This document shows, piece after piece, positions 1 through 10,620 of a stretch of 64,000 nt of DNA; position 1 is the first letter of the stretch; the number at the start of each line of letters is the position of its first letter. The position numbers and the translations under genes are program-made. Under the pieces are notes generated by a model. The model did not search any database and was not told where the DNA came from. It worked only from the letters and a program-made list of their open reading frames with translations. The stretch is from positions 1 to 64,000 of the forward strand of contig CANXME010000536.1 in the NCBI GenBank assembly GCA_948144175.1. The letters are read 5' to 3'. Source of the stretch: Closterium sp. NIES-65 (lineage: Eukaryota; Streptophyta; Zygnematophyceae; Desmidiales; Closteriaceae).

Positions 1-972
1 CCCCCATTGACTGGAACCGACGCTGCAACTCGTACTCCAACACCTCACCCTCCTCTTCATCAAGGTGCAGCTGAAACCCTGAGGGTAAGGAGTCTTCACA
101 CTCCTCCCTTCCTCCAGCCCATACTTCTCCCCCATGGCTGCAAGGTACTTGTGTTGGTGAAGCCTCAACCATCCCTTCACCTCGTCCCGCTCCAACGTGA
201 AGACCAAGGTAATACCCACTGGTCCAAGGGCCTTGCATTGAAAGGTCTCTTTCAGCTTCCCTTGCACCTCCTTGATCCTCTCTAGGAATGGAGAGAAGAG
301 GAGGATGTCATCGACATAGACAAGGAGAAATACCTTCTCCTCCTCCCCCTCGGTCATGAAGAACTCTCGTCGCACCCGCTAACTTTGGAGCCAAGAGCCT
401 CCAACACCTCCACCAGCCTTGGCATACCAGCACCTTGGAGCTTGTTTGAGGCCATAGATGGCCTTGTTGAGCCTGCAAACACGTCCGATCCCATCATCAT
501 ACCCCTCTGGCTGCTTCATGTAGATCTCCTCATCTACCATGCCATAGAGGAATGCCGTCTTCACATCCATTTGCTCCACCTTCCAGCCACAAACGGCAGC
601 GGCTGCTAGCAACAACCGGAGCGTAGGAGCCTTGGCAACAGGAGCAAACACCTCTTGAAAGTCATTCCCTCCCTCTGCTGAAAGCCTTTGATCACAAGCC
701 TTGTCTTGCGCCTCTCCAACCTCCCCTCCGCATCGGTCTTCACACACGTAACACCCACGTGCAGTCCAATGCCTTCCTTCCTGGGGGAGATTGGTAAGGG
801 TCCATGTTTCATTCTCCATGTGGCTCTGGAACTCATCCTCCCTAGAAGCCAGCCATGCCTCTCGATCATCTCCAGCGAGAGCTTCCTCCATTGACGCCGG
901 CTCATGAGGTAAGTTTGACGCCAAAGCAACAAATCTGCTCCATCTCCCCCTCAGCTCCCTTCTCCTCCTCAT
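1..972 (-). pseudogene. copia reverse transcriptase domain (RVT_2), frameshifted, 3' end outside window
   Basis: RNA-dependent DNA polymerase domain of copia Pol. The open stretch starting at 972 contains the region just before the fingers (ENETWTLTNLPQ), the palm strand with the first catalytic Asp (EQMDVKTAFLYG, Asp at 565-567), and the family box YGLKQAPR at 433-456. The YVDD box, with the second and third catalytic Asp, is at 307-318 (codons TAT GTC GAT GAC) in the same frame as 972. Between them the frame slips near 425 and back near 372, so the TAG at 379-381 is met only out of frame. Other slips lie near 785, 747, 663 and 57; around 747-785 the usual lysine-rich block of copia RT is in a third frame. 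Downstream, thumb/connection-like sequence (residues ...LHQHKYLAAMGEKYG...) continues to the window edge; RNase H is not reached. All three catalytic Asp codons are present. Confidence 0.93.
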
Positions 973-1328
973 ATTCCTCCTCTTGGACCAGCAATGCCTT
1001 GGAACCCCAAGCCTTTCATACTTGAGGAAATCCCTTGGATGGGCAGCTCTCTTGGGCCTCTCCTTGGCTGCTCCTTCCTTGGCTCCACCACGGACAGCAT
1101 CACGCTTCCCTTGGTTGTGCGCCTTGATGGAAGCTTAGGAGATGGTGTAGGCTGCTGCACCTCCTCATCGGTGTCACCTCTCTCAGCTATAGGGGCCTCC
1201 CCTTGCTGTAGTACTTCTTCCACATCTACTGCCTCCCCTTCAGCACCTCCCAAGTCATGTGACACCTCTGTCACTCTGAAGATGAGGACAACTCGATGGG
1301 AATGAGAAGTGGGTCGTTGTTTCCCACC
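973..1328 (-). pseudogene. copia Pol linker between integrase and reverse transcriptase
   Basis: Low-complexity, acidic and Pro/Ser/Arg-rich sequence in minus frames, including a run DVEEVLQQGEAPIAERGDTD and then a PSPKLPSRRT-like stretch. Copia Pol normally has a poorly conserved, disordered linker of this kind between the integrase C-terminal region and the reverse transcriptase. It joins the integrase side through frame slips near 1328 and 1275 and the RT side near 970. No catalytic motif is expected or seen. Its identity rests on position and composition only. Confidence 0.7.
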
Positions 1329-2300
1329 TCTATTCCAAGCGGATGGTGACCTTGCTCCTCCCCGCTCCGACCAACTCCTTGAACATGAGCCCCTCCATGA
1401 ACTTGGCATCTCTGGTGGTGAAGATGGTGTTGGATTTTGGGTCCCACATGAGCCAGCCCTTGCTCCCCCCGTGCAAGACCCAAATGAACAGCCCACACCG
1501 CCGCCGCTTGAAGCTTGTCACGCTTCTCCTTAGGGACATGCACGAGCCCCATGCACCCGAAGACACGAACATATCAACCAGGGGCTTCTTGCCACTCCAC
1601 TTCTCCATAGGGACCCAATGCTGACCTCCCACATGAGTCAACACCCGGTTCTTGATGACGGTAGCATGACGAATAGTGAGGGGCCAGAACCGCAAGGGTA
1701 GACCCGAGTCCACCAATATCGTTCTCTCCGCCCTCTATAATGGTCCGGTTCGCTCTCTCTTGCCACGCCGTTGACTGAGGGGTGTAGGCCGTGGTGAGCT
1801 GCTGCTTGATGCCATGCCGCTTCAACCAGCTCCGAACTCCGCTCCCCCCACCACGGTCGCTACGAATCGCCTTCACCCGCTTGCCGCTCTCATCGCTCCA
1901 CCATGGGCATCCACTCTTCAATGATGACCCTTGCAGCATCACTCTTCTTTGCAAGTGGAAAAGACCAGGTGAGCCTTGTATAATCATCCACCATAGTCAT
2001 GGAATACAGGGCCCCACCATCTCCTTTCACCTTCATGGGCCCCACAAGATCCACGTGCACGAGCTCCACCGGGTCACTTGACCGCCCCACCGTCGAATGG
2101 AAGGGAAATCGTGAGAACTTGCTGGTCAAGCAAGTCTCACAAGAGCCCACCTCCTTGGGCTCCCCCTTTATCCTCAGCCCCTTGACTCTTTCCTCCTTAA
2201 ACAGCTGATGTAACTGAGGTAGCGCCACGTGGCCAAAGCGACGGTGTGCGGTGAGCCAATCCGTCTCACCCGTATCAGGAGTTAAACTTGGTAGTGCACC
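1329..2300 (-). pseudogene. copia integrase (GAG-pre-integrase/HHCC zinc finger plus rve core), frameshifted
   Basis: Inserts the element's cDNA into the host genome. The N-terminal zinc finger is visible: His codons at 2244-2246 and 2229-2231 (HRRFGH) and Cys codons at 2139-2141 and 2130-2132 (CETC), an HX4H...CX2C arrangement. The core domain carries the first Asp in VHVDLVGPM (Asp at 2049-2051), the second in IRSDRGG (1856-1858) and the Glu in QERANRT (1757-1759), close to the usual D,D-35-E spacing. The motif TTAYTPQS precedes the Glu as in other copia integrases. The frame changes near 1900, 1847 (in a run of six C on the plus strand, 1844-1849), 1728, 1562 and 1510. The C-terminal part (KGWLMWDPKSNTIF and following) is the typical copia region after the core. 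The catalytic residues are present, the open frame is not. Confidence 0.93.
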
Positions 2301-2838
2301 CCCCCATGCACAAGCACCCCACCATCACTGCCATCACCACCTCCTCCACTGGTTACGTGGCTTGCATGCCCTTCTCTTACAGCTTCAGCAGCCAAGCGCG
2401 CAGCCGCCTCCTTCCATGGCAGCACCGGTATCTCCCACATGGACCGGTGCATGTCCTTGCCGCCTCGGAGGTCCCACAACAGCGCCCATCCAGAGTTGCC
2501 TTGAACACCTTGTGCCCATCATCTCCATCTTCATCCCTGCCTCACTCAATGCCTTGGTAGAGAGAAGTTGGCACATAGTCCAGGGACAAGGAGAACACGC
2601 TTCAGCCCCACAAGCCTCCCATCCGCACCCATAAACATGGCTCTCCCCTCGCCACGCACGGGTACAACTTGGCCGGTGGCTGAAACAACGGTGGCTGCCT
2701 TTGATGGCCTGACTTCATCCAGAAGATCCTCTCGGTTGGTCATGGTCATGAAGCTCCCGTGTCGATGACCCAATGGGAGGAACGGTGAAGAGAAACCTTG
2801 CTGGCTGGTACAACCATATCCTCGGAGCATGCCTCTCC
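2301..2838 (-). pseudogene. copia aspartic protease and protease-integrase spacer, frameshifted
   Basis: Retroviral-type aspartic protease that matures Gag-Pol. The active-site motif is readable as WVIDTGAS, with DTGAS at 2749-2763. A stop (TGA) follows at 2746-2748 in that frame, while the rest of the domain continues in a neighbouring frame (MTNREDLLDEVRPSKAATVV, then VRGEGRAMFMG and the flap/second-half pattern VLLVPGL). A frame slip therefore sits immediately after the active site. Further slips occur near 2555 and between 2400 and 2480. About 2300-2480 is the spacer before the integrase zinc finger and has no motif I recognise beyond a generic copia pattern. The active-site triad is intact as sequence, but the protein is not encoded in one frame. 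Confidence 0.88.
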
Positions 2839-3881
2839 TACATGGTAGAACATGCCGCCATGTCCGCCGGCACCTCCATCGCCTCCTCACTGCCCATGCC
2901 TTCTCCCATAGCTCCATGAACACCCTTAGAGCCTTCAATTGATGGCTGACCAGGCCTCCAACCATCAGGTAGCTTGCGACACTTAAACCATGGGTGACCT
3001 TCCACATGGCAATACCAACACTTGCCGCCACACCGCTTGCCTCCCTTATTGCTACGCTTCCCTCCTGAATACTGCTCCCCTCCAGAGCCTTCCTTGGCCT
3101 TGCCTTTCTTGCTGCCACGTCCCTTGAAGCCTTTCATGCCATAGGCAGAGCCTCACCTTCACCGGCAGTGGCGGTCAGCTCCTTCCTCCGAAACTCCTCT
3201 TGAAGGACTTGAGCACGAATCCACTCAAGGGACCACGAGTCCTTCATGCCATTGAGGTTGACCACCAAGGGCCCCACGACTCCGGCAGCAGGGAGAGAGC
3301 CTTGTAGCACTTGATCTTTTCAGGGTAGTCCACCACCACAGCAGAGAGCTTCACATAGAGGTCCCGGAGTTGATCGAACGCTCCTTGTACGGCATCACCC
3401 TCGTTGATCTTCACCGCATGGAGTTGTCGTTCGAGCACCACCACCATCGCTTCGCTGCTGGGGGCATGGACATCCTTCAATATTTTCCATGCCTTGGGAC
3501 CACACTGGATATCCTTGATGAGATGCTTGATGTGGTGCAGCTGGTTGGATGAGAGGCATTGAGAGAAGAAGGAAAAATCCATCCTTGGATCGGCGATCCC
3601 ATTCCTTGGTCGCTCCTTCGCTCGCAGGCCTCTTCAATTCTCCATCCATCACTTCAAGCAGCCCATAATGGTTAAATAGGAGGCTCCATCCTGAAGCTCC
3701 ATGATGCCCAATCCTCCCCAGAGAACTTCTCTAGGTTGAATGCCTTCACATCATCCTTGGCAGGTGTTGAAACGGATGCTATTGGTGAAGATCCGCCTGC
3801 AACGCCTCTTCCTGCTTCCCCAGCGCCTCTCACGCCACCACTGCCACTAGGACCAGCTGGAGCAGAACCTTCAGCCTCCAT
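2839..3881 (-). pseudogene. copia gag (UBN2-type capsid region and CCHC zinc knuckle), frameshifted
   Basis: Structural protein that forms the virus-like particle and binds the element RNA. The start is the ATG at 3879-3881, which has a good plant context (AACATGG) and lies 25 nt inside the primer-binding site. The first about 70 residues are Gly/Ala/Ser-rich and end in FNLEKFSGEDWASWSFRM, the usual start of the copia capsid domain. The central part (about 3250-3580) reads as a helical UBN2-like domain (ILKDVHAPSSEA, LYVKLSAVVVDY). A basic Gly/Lys-rich stretch leads to a perfect CX2CX4HX4C knuckle, CWYCHVEGHPWFKC, at 2979-3020. Slips occur near 3677, 3660, 3570, 3250 and 3139. Gag and Pol have no visible separating stop, so a single polyprotein is the likely original design. 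Confidence 0.9.
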
Positions 3882-3906
3882 GTTGACCCAGGAACAGAGA
3901 AGAACC

Positions 3907-3918
3907 GCTCTGATACCA
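3907..3918 (-). other. primer-binding site for initiator tRNA-Met
   Basis: On the minus strand these 12 nt read TGGTATCAGAGC, complementary to the 3' end of plant initiator tRNA-Met and the standard minus-strand primer site of plant Ty1/copia elements. It sits 2 nt inside the putative LTR end (TATAACA at 3921-3927) and 25 nt before the gag ATG. This fixes the 5' LTR as the sequence to the right of 3920. Confidence 0.9.
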
Positions 3919-3920
3919 CT

Positions 3921-4196
3921 TGTTATAGTTTAGAGTCCACTTAGGGTCGTAGATGCCCTTGAAACCACCTCAGCAGAATCTGACGACTTCAAACCACCTC
4001 TGTTCAAAACGTCGTCACGATCAGCTCCAATATCAAACGAAGCTGAAACTTGGACAGACGTTAGCTTCAAGTGTCTGCTTTCTAACGGTATATAGCTTGC
4101 TTTCATCAGAGATGTATGCGCTACGCAGTGAACAAAACGTAAGCTCGGCTGAAAACGAGTAGTTTCATTGATGCAAGGAAGAGGTTGAGTACAACA
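3921..4196 (-). repeat. putative 5' LTR (276 bp; right boundary uncertain)
   Basis: The inner end is well placed: on the minus strand ...TATAACA ends 2 nt before the primer-binding site, with the canonical CA. The outer end is less sure. TGTTGTA at 4190-4196 (minus strand) pairs with TATAACA at 6 of 7 positions and gives a 276 bp LTR, an ordinary copia length. The alternative outer end is TGTTACT at 4734-4740, which would make an 820 bp LTR. A TATATA at 4089-4094 and an AATGAA polyadenylation-like hexamer near 4170 are inside either version. The second LTR is outside the window, so direct comparison is impossible here. Confidence 0.5.
4089..4094 (-). promoter_or_regulatory. possible LTR TATA box
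   Basis: The minus strand reads GCTATATACC in the middle of the putative LTR, about 170 bp upstream of the primer-binding site. It is the best TATA-like match in the LTR and would place transcription start near 4060. Only position and motif support it. Confidence 0.3.
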
Positions 4197-4719
4197 TTGC
4201 CTAGGGGACTCTTAAGGGGTTGGGACCATCCTGGGAACTCAGAGAAGGTTGAGTCCTAGGGAGAAAGGCTAGAGAAGGATGGGAAACGTCCTAGCTAGGT
4301 CAGCAAAGCCAACCACACTTGGATGTTCAGAGCTGTACTCAAGGCTACCAATAGTGAGTCAAGCCAACCATGAGTCAGCTTGTCTTCCCACTTGCACCCT
4401 CTTGCAAGCTGCTTCCAGGAAGACCACACTTCTCAAAAGGAGGGTGGTAGAGTCCCATTTGACCACCTGTACTTCTTGTCTCATTCCCTGTCCCTGCACC
4501 ATTGGCATGACAACAATGAAAGGGTGGCAAGGAAATGCTGCAAACAGTGGCACCATGACTACGGAACAGTAACTTTCGACAGCTGTCACGTGCTGCTCCG
4601 ATGCTGGGTTGTCCTGAAACTCGGTGAACACCTGCAAAACAAGGCAAAGGACTGCCACACTAATTTTCAGACCAATCAAAGCTCGGTAGATGAGTCAGCA
4701 GCCGAATGGTGAACTCGGG
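4197..4719. other. non-coding flank, nothing recognised
   Basis: This stretch has mixed composition and no frame that resembles a protein; the open frames of about 90-110 codons on both strands have no recognisable domain and overlap each other. It is either genomic flank of the retrotransposon or, if the LTR outer end is at 4740, the U3 part of the LTR. No RNA gene, repeat or promoter stands out. Confidence 0.6.
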
Positions 4720-4740
4720 TGTTACCAAAAAAGAGTAACA
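4720..4740. repeat. short perfect inverted repeat (TGTTAC / GTAACA)
   Basis: TGTTAC and GTAACA, perfect 6-bp inverted copies, surround a 9-nt A-rich loop. The TG...CA ends resemble retroelement termini, which is why this is the alternative LTR outer end. As a hairpin it is weak, and it could be chance. Confidence 0.35.
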
Positions 4741-4821
4741 CACACTTCCGGGATGCCATAAATCTTGAAACTAAAATGTTGCCATGCCTTGTAAACTGCT
4801 TCAATGATTCTGAAACTTTGA

Positions 4822-4931
4822 GGGTATGAAGAACACATGTTCAAGCACCACCCCACAAAATTCCAGAAGCTAAGCAGGCTTGTAGGCTGAATGGGAGTGC
4901 GATGACCGTGCCACTGTAGTACTTTGGCACA
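4822..4931 (+). pseudogene. degenerate 5S rRNA-like sequence at the array's left border
   Basis: By eye, this 110-bp stretch follows the order of eukaryotic 5S rRNA: GGGTAT... at the start, GCACC then a CCCA/CAAAATTCC segment, GAAGCTAAGCAGG at 4866-4878 (like the 5S internal control A-box region), GAATGGGAG...GACCG at 4889-4908 (like the C-box region), and GCAC near the end. About 10 nt of the A-to-C spacer seem missing and about 6 nt are inserted in the C-box-like part, so it would not be a working gene. The hexamer array starts immediately after it. The resemblance is moderate and could be chance. Confidence 0.3.
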
Positions 4932-4935
4932 ACAG

Positions 4936-7900
4936 ACGTGGACGTGGAGGTGGACGTGGACGTGGACGTGGACGTGGACGTGGACATGGTCGTGGACGTG
5001 GACGTGGACGTGGACGTGGACGTGGACGTGGACGTGGACGTGGACATGGACGTGGACATGGACGTGGACGTGGACGTGGACGTGGACGTGGACATGGACG
5101 TGGACGTGGACGTGGACGTGGACATGGACGTGGACATGGACATGGACGTGGACATGGACGTGGACGTGGACGTGGACGTGGACGTGGACGTGGACGTAGA
5201 CGTGGACGTGGACATGGACGTGGACGTGGACGTGAACGTGGACGTGGACGTGGACGTGGACGTGGAGGACTTGGACGTGGACATGGACGTGGACGTCGAC
5301 GTGGACATGGACGTGGACATGGACGTGGACGTGGACGTGGACGTGGACGTGGTCGTGGACGTGGACATGGACGTGGACGTGGACGTGGACGTGGTCGTGG
5401 ACGTGGACGTGGACGTGGACATGGACGTGGACGTGGACGTGGACGTGGACGTGGACGTGGACGTGGACGTGGACGTGGACGTGGAGGACTTGGACGTGGA
5501 CATGGACGTGGACGTGGACATGGACGTGGACGTGGACGTGGACATGGACGTGGACGTGGACGTGGACGTGGACGTGGACGTGGACGTGGACATGGACGTG
5601 GACATGGACGTGGACGTGGACATGGACGTGGACGTGGACGTGGACGTGGACGTGGACGTGGACGTGGACGTGGACATGGACGTGGACGTGGACGTGGACG
5701 TGGACGTGGACGTGGACATGGACGTGGACATGGACGTGGACGTGGACGTGGACATGGACATGGACGTGGACGTGGACGTGGACGTGGACGTGGACATGGA
5801 CGTGGACGTGGACGTGGACGTGGACGTGGACATGGACGTGGACATGGACGTGGACGTGGACGTGGACGTGGACATGGACGTGGACATGGACGTGGACGTG
5901 GACATGGACGTGGACGTGGACATGGACGTGGACGTGGACGTGGACGTGGACCTGGACGTGGACGTGGACATGGACGTGGACGTGGACGTGGAGGACTGGA
6001 CGTGGACATGGACGTGGACGTGGACGTGGACGTGGACGTGGACGTGGACATGACGTGGACGTGGACGTGGACGTGGACGTGGACGTGGACGTGGACGTGG
6101 ACGTGGACATGGACGTCGTGGACATGGACGTGGACATGGACGTGGACGTGGACGTGGACGTGGACGTGGACGTGGACGTGGACGTGGACGTGGACATGGA
6201 CGTGGACGTGGACATGGACATGGACGTGGACGTGGACATGGACATGGACGTGGACGTGGAATGGACGTGGACGTGGACGTGGACGTGGACGTGGACGTGG
6301 ACGTGGACGTGGACATGGACATGGACGTGGACGTGGACGTGGACGTGGACGTGGACGTGGACGTGGACATGGACGTGGACATGGACGTGGACGTGGACAT
6401 GGACGTGGACATGGACGTGGACGTGGACGTGGACGTGGACATGGACGTGGACGTGGACGTGGACGTGGACGTGGACGTGGACGTGGACGTGGACATGGAC
6501 GTGGACGTGGACGTGGACGTGGACGTGGACGTGGACGTGGACGTGGACGTGGACGTGGACATGGACGTGGACGTGGACGTGGACGTGGACGTGGACATGG
6601 ACATGGACGTGGACGTGGACGTGGACGTGGACGTGGACGTGGACGTGGACGTGGACGTGGAGGACTTGGACGTGGACATGGACGTGGACGTGGACGTGGA
6701 CGTGGACATGGACGTGGACATGGACGTGGACGTGGACGTGGACGTGGACGTGGACATGGACGTGGACGTGGACGTGGACGTGGACGTGGACGTGGACGTG
6801 GACGTGGACGTGGACGTGGACGTGGACGTGGACGTGGACGTGGAGGACTTGGACGTGGACGTGGACGTGGACGTGGACATGGACGTGGACGTGGACGTGG
6901 ACATGGACGTGGACATGGACGTGGACGTGGACGTGGACATGGACGTGGACATGGACGTGGACGTGGACGTGGACGTGGACATGGACATGGACGTGGACGT
7001 GGACGTGGACGTGGACATGGACGTGGACGTGGACGTGGCGTGGCTTGTGGTGAATGGGAGTGCGTGATGACCGTGGACTGTGGACTTTGGACATGGACGT
7101 GGACGTGGACGTGGACGTGGACGTGGACGTGGACGTGGACATGGACGTGGACGTGGACGTGGACGTGGACGTGGACGTGGACGTGGACATGGACGTGGAC
7201 ATGGACGTGGACGTGGACGTGGACGTGGACGTGGACATGGACGTGGACGTGGACGTGGACGTGGACGTGGACATGGACGTGGACATGGACGTGGACGTGG
7301 ACGTGGACGTGGACGTGGACGTGGACGTGGACGTGGACGTGGACATGGACGTGGACGTGGACGTGGACGTGGACGTGGACGTGGACGTGGACGTGGACGT
7401 GGACGTGGAGGACTTGGACGTGGACATGGACGTGGACGTGGACGTGGACGTGGACGTGGACATGGACGTGGACGTGGACGTGGACGTGGACGTGGACGTG
7501 GACGTGGACGTGGACGTGGACGTGGACGTGGACGTGGACGTGGACGTGGACGTGGACGTGGACGTGGACATGGACGTGGACGTGGACGTGGACGTGGACG
7601 TGGACGTGGACGTGGACGTGGACGTGGACGTGGAGGACGTGGACGTGGACATGGACGTGGACGTGGACATGGACGTGGACGTGGACGTGGACATGGACGT
7701 GGACGTGGACGTGGACGTGGACGTGGACGTGGACGTGGACATGGACGTGGACATGGACGTGGACGTGGACATGGACGTGGACGTGGACGTGGACGTGGAC
7801 GTGGACGTGGACGTGGACGTGGACGTGGACGTGGACGTGGACGTGGACGTGGACGTGGACGTGGACGTGGACATGGACGTGGACGTGGACGTGGACGTGG

Positions 7901-10620
7901 ACGTGGACGTGGACGTGGACGTGGACGTGGACGTGGACGTGGACATGGACGTGGACGTGGACGTGGACGTGGACGTGGACATGGACGTGGACGTGGACGT
8001 GGACGTGGACGTGGACGTGGACATGGACGTGGACATGGACGTGGACGTGGACATGGACGTGGACGTGGACATGGACGTGGACGTGGACATGGACGTGGAC
8101 GTGGACGTGGACGTGGACATGGACGTGGACGTGGACATGGACGTGGACGTGGACGTGGACGTGGACGTGGACGTGGACGTGGACGTGGACGTGGACGTGG
8201 ACGTGGACGTGGACGTGGACGTGGACGTGGACGTGGACGTGGACGTGGACGTGGACGTGGACGTGGACGTGGACATGGACGTGGACATGGACGTCGTGGA
8301 CATGGACGTGGACGTGGACGTGGACGTGGACGTGGACGTGGACGTGGACGTGGACATGGACGTGGACGTGGACGTGGACGTGGACGTGGACGTGGACGTG
8401 GACATGGACGTGGACGTGGACGTGGACGTGGACGTGGACGTGGACGTGGACGTGGACGTGGACGTGGACGTGGAGGACGTGGACGTGGACATGGACGTGG
8501 ACGTGGACATGGACGTGGACGTGGACGTGGACGTGGACGTGGACATGGACGTGGACGTGGACGTGGACATGGACGTGGACATGGACGTGGACGTGGACAT
8601 GGACGTGGACATGGACGTGGACGTGGACGTGGACGTGGACATGGACGTGGACGTGGACGTGGACGTGGACGTGGACATGGACGTGGACGTGGACGTGGAC
8701 GTGGACGTGGACATGGACGTGGACGTGGACGTGGACGTGGACGTGGACGTGGACGTGGACGTGGACATGGACGTGGACGTGGACGTGGACGTGGACATGG
8801 ACGTGGACATGGACGTGGACGTGGACGTGGACGTGGACATGGACGTGGACGTGGACGTGGACGTGGACGTGGACATGGACGTGGACATGGACGTGGACGT
8901 GGACATGGACGTGGACGTGGACGTGGACGTGGACATGGACGTGGACGTGGACGTGGACGTGGACGTGGACATGGACGTGGACATGGACGTGGACGTGGAC
9001 GTGGACGTGGACGTGGAGACGTGGACGTGGACATGGACGTGGACGTGGACGTGGACGTGGACGTGGACATGGACGTGGACGTGGACGTGGACGTGGACGT
9101 GGACGTGGACGTGGACATGGACGTGGACATGGACGTGGACGTGGACATGGACGTGGACGTGGACGTGGACGTGGACGTGGACGTGGACGTGGACATGGAC
9201 GTGGACGTGGACGTGGACGTGGACGTGGACATGGACGTGGACGTGGACGTGGACGTGGACGTGGACGTGGACATGGACGTGGACGTGGACGTGGACGTGG
9301 ACGTGGACGTGGACATGGACGTGGACGTGGACATGGACGTGGACATGGACGTGGACGTGGACGTGGACGTGGACATGGACGTGGACGTGGACGTGGACGT
9401 GGACGTGGACGTGGACGTGGACGTGGACGTGGAGGACGTGGACGTGGACGTGGACGTGGACATGGACGTGGACGTGGACGTGGACATGGACGTGGACGTG
9501 GACGTGGACATGGACGTGGACGTGGACGTGGACGTGGACGTGGACGTGGACATGGACGTGGACGTGGACGTGGAGAACGTGGACGTGGACATGGACGTGG
9601 ACGTGGACGTGGACGTGGACGTGGACATGGACGTGGACGTGGACGTGGACGTGGACGTGGACGTGGACGTGGACATGGACGTGGACATGGACGTGGACGT
9701 GGACATGGACGTGGACATGGACGTGGACGTGGACGTGGACGTGGACATGGACGTGGACGTGGACATGGACATGGACGTGGACGTGGACGTGGACGTGGAC
9801 GTGGAGAACGTGGACGTGGACATGGACGTGGACATGGACGTGGACGTGGACGTGGACATGGACGTGGACGTGGACGTGGACATGGACGTGGACGTGGACG
9901 TGGACGTGGACGTGGACGTGGACATGGACGTGGACGTGGACGTGGACGTGGACGTGGACGTGGACGTGGTGGACGTGGACATGGACGTGGACGTGGACGT
10001 GGACGTGGACGTGGACGTTGGACGTGGACGTGGACGTGGACGTGGACGTGGACGTGGAGGACTTGGACGTGGACATGGACGTGGACGTGGACGTGGACGT
10101 GGACGTGGACATGGACGTGGACGTGGACGTGGACGTGGACGTGGACGTGGACGTGGACATGGACGTGGACGTGGACGTGGACGTGGACGTGGACGTGGAC
10201 GTGGACGTGGACGTGGACATGGACGTGGACGTGGACGTGGACGTGGACGTGGACGTGGACGTGGACGTGGACGTGGACGTGGACGTGGACGTGGACGTGG
10301 ACGTGGACGTGGACGTGGACGTGGACGTGGACGTGGACGTGGACGTGGACATGGACGTGGACGTGGACATGGACGTGGACGTGGACGTGGACGTGGACGT
10401 GGACGTGGACGTGGACATGGACGTGGACGTGGACGTGGACGTGGAGGACTTGGACGTGGACGTGGAGGACGTGGACATGGACGTGGACGTGGACGTGGAC
10501 GTGGACGTGGACGTGGACATGACGTGGACGTGGACGTGGACGTGGACGTGGACGTGGACGTGGACGTGGACGTGGACATGGACGTGGACATGGACGTCGT
10601 GGACATGGACGTGGACATGG
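4936..10620 (+). repeat. left array edge: variant-rich, with a ~2.2 kb higher-order duplication
   Basis: GGACAT units are frequent here, often one in every few hexamers, together with nearly all of the array's AGGACTT junctions. Landmark variants recur in the same order. The junction ACGTCGTGGACATGG occurs at 6113, 8291 and 10594 (steps of 2178 and 2303 bp). GACATGACGTGG occurs near 6049 and 10518, each shortly before an ACGTCGTGG. AGGAC-type junctions at 5266 and 5485 correspond to 7409 and 7634 relative to the duplicated flank. This is segmental duplication on top of the simple repeat. Confidence 0.8.
7037..7090 (+). other. non-repeat island inside the array, copy of the array's left flank
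   Basis: The island contains GGCTTGT, TGAATGGGAGTGC, GATGACCGTG, ACTGT and ACTTTGG in that order, the same blocks in the same order as 4877-4927 just outside the array. Differences are small indels and changes toward the hexamer (for example a GT insertion before GATGACC and GGAC in place of CCAC). It is the only non-hexamer DNA seen between 4936 and 64000. It probably marks a duplication of the flank-array junction about 2165 bp away. Confidence 0.9.

Larger units (their letters stand above)
1..4196 (-). mobile_element. Ty1/copia LTR retrotransposon, 5' part, frame-disrupted, cut by the window edge
   Basis: Read on the minus strand, the order is LTR, primer-binding site, gag with zinc knuckle, protease, integrase, reverse transcriptase. 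Integrase ahead of reverse transcriptase is the diagnostic Ty1/copia (Pseudoviridae) order; Ty3/gypsy has the reverse. The start is anchored by a tRNA-Met-type primer-binding site at 3907-3918 and a gag ATG 25 nt further in. RNase H and the 3' LTR would lie left of position 1, so the second LTR and the target-site duplication cannot be checked. The reading frame slips at least 18 times between 1 and 3881, but the domain motifs persist. Such elements copy themselves through an RNA intermediate in virus-like particles and insert the cDNA with their own integrase; this copy could not make full Gag-Pol as written. The assignment to Ty1/copia is firm, the lineage within it is not resolved. Confidence 0.95.

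Noticed and set aside
1..972. Bacterial retron, group II intron or LINE reverse transcriptase
   Set aside because: The YVDD and YGLKQAPR boxes, upstream integrase D,D,E core, CCHC gag and tRNA-Met primer site all fit Ty1/copia.
7..2768. Plus-strand open frames of 60-130 codons over the retrotransposon
   Set aside because: They are antisense shadows of copia coding sequence and have no domain similarity.
4279..4712. Open frames of about 90-110 codons on both strands between LTR and array
   Set aside because: They overlap on opposite strands, lack recognisable motifs, and no start context or splice signals favour one of them.
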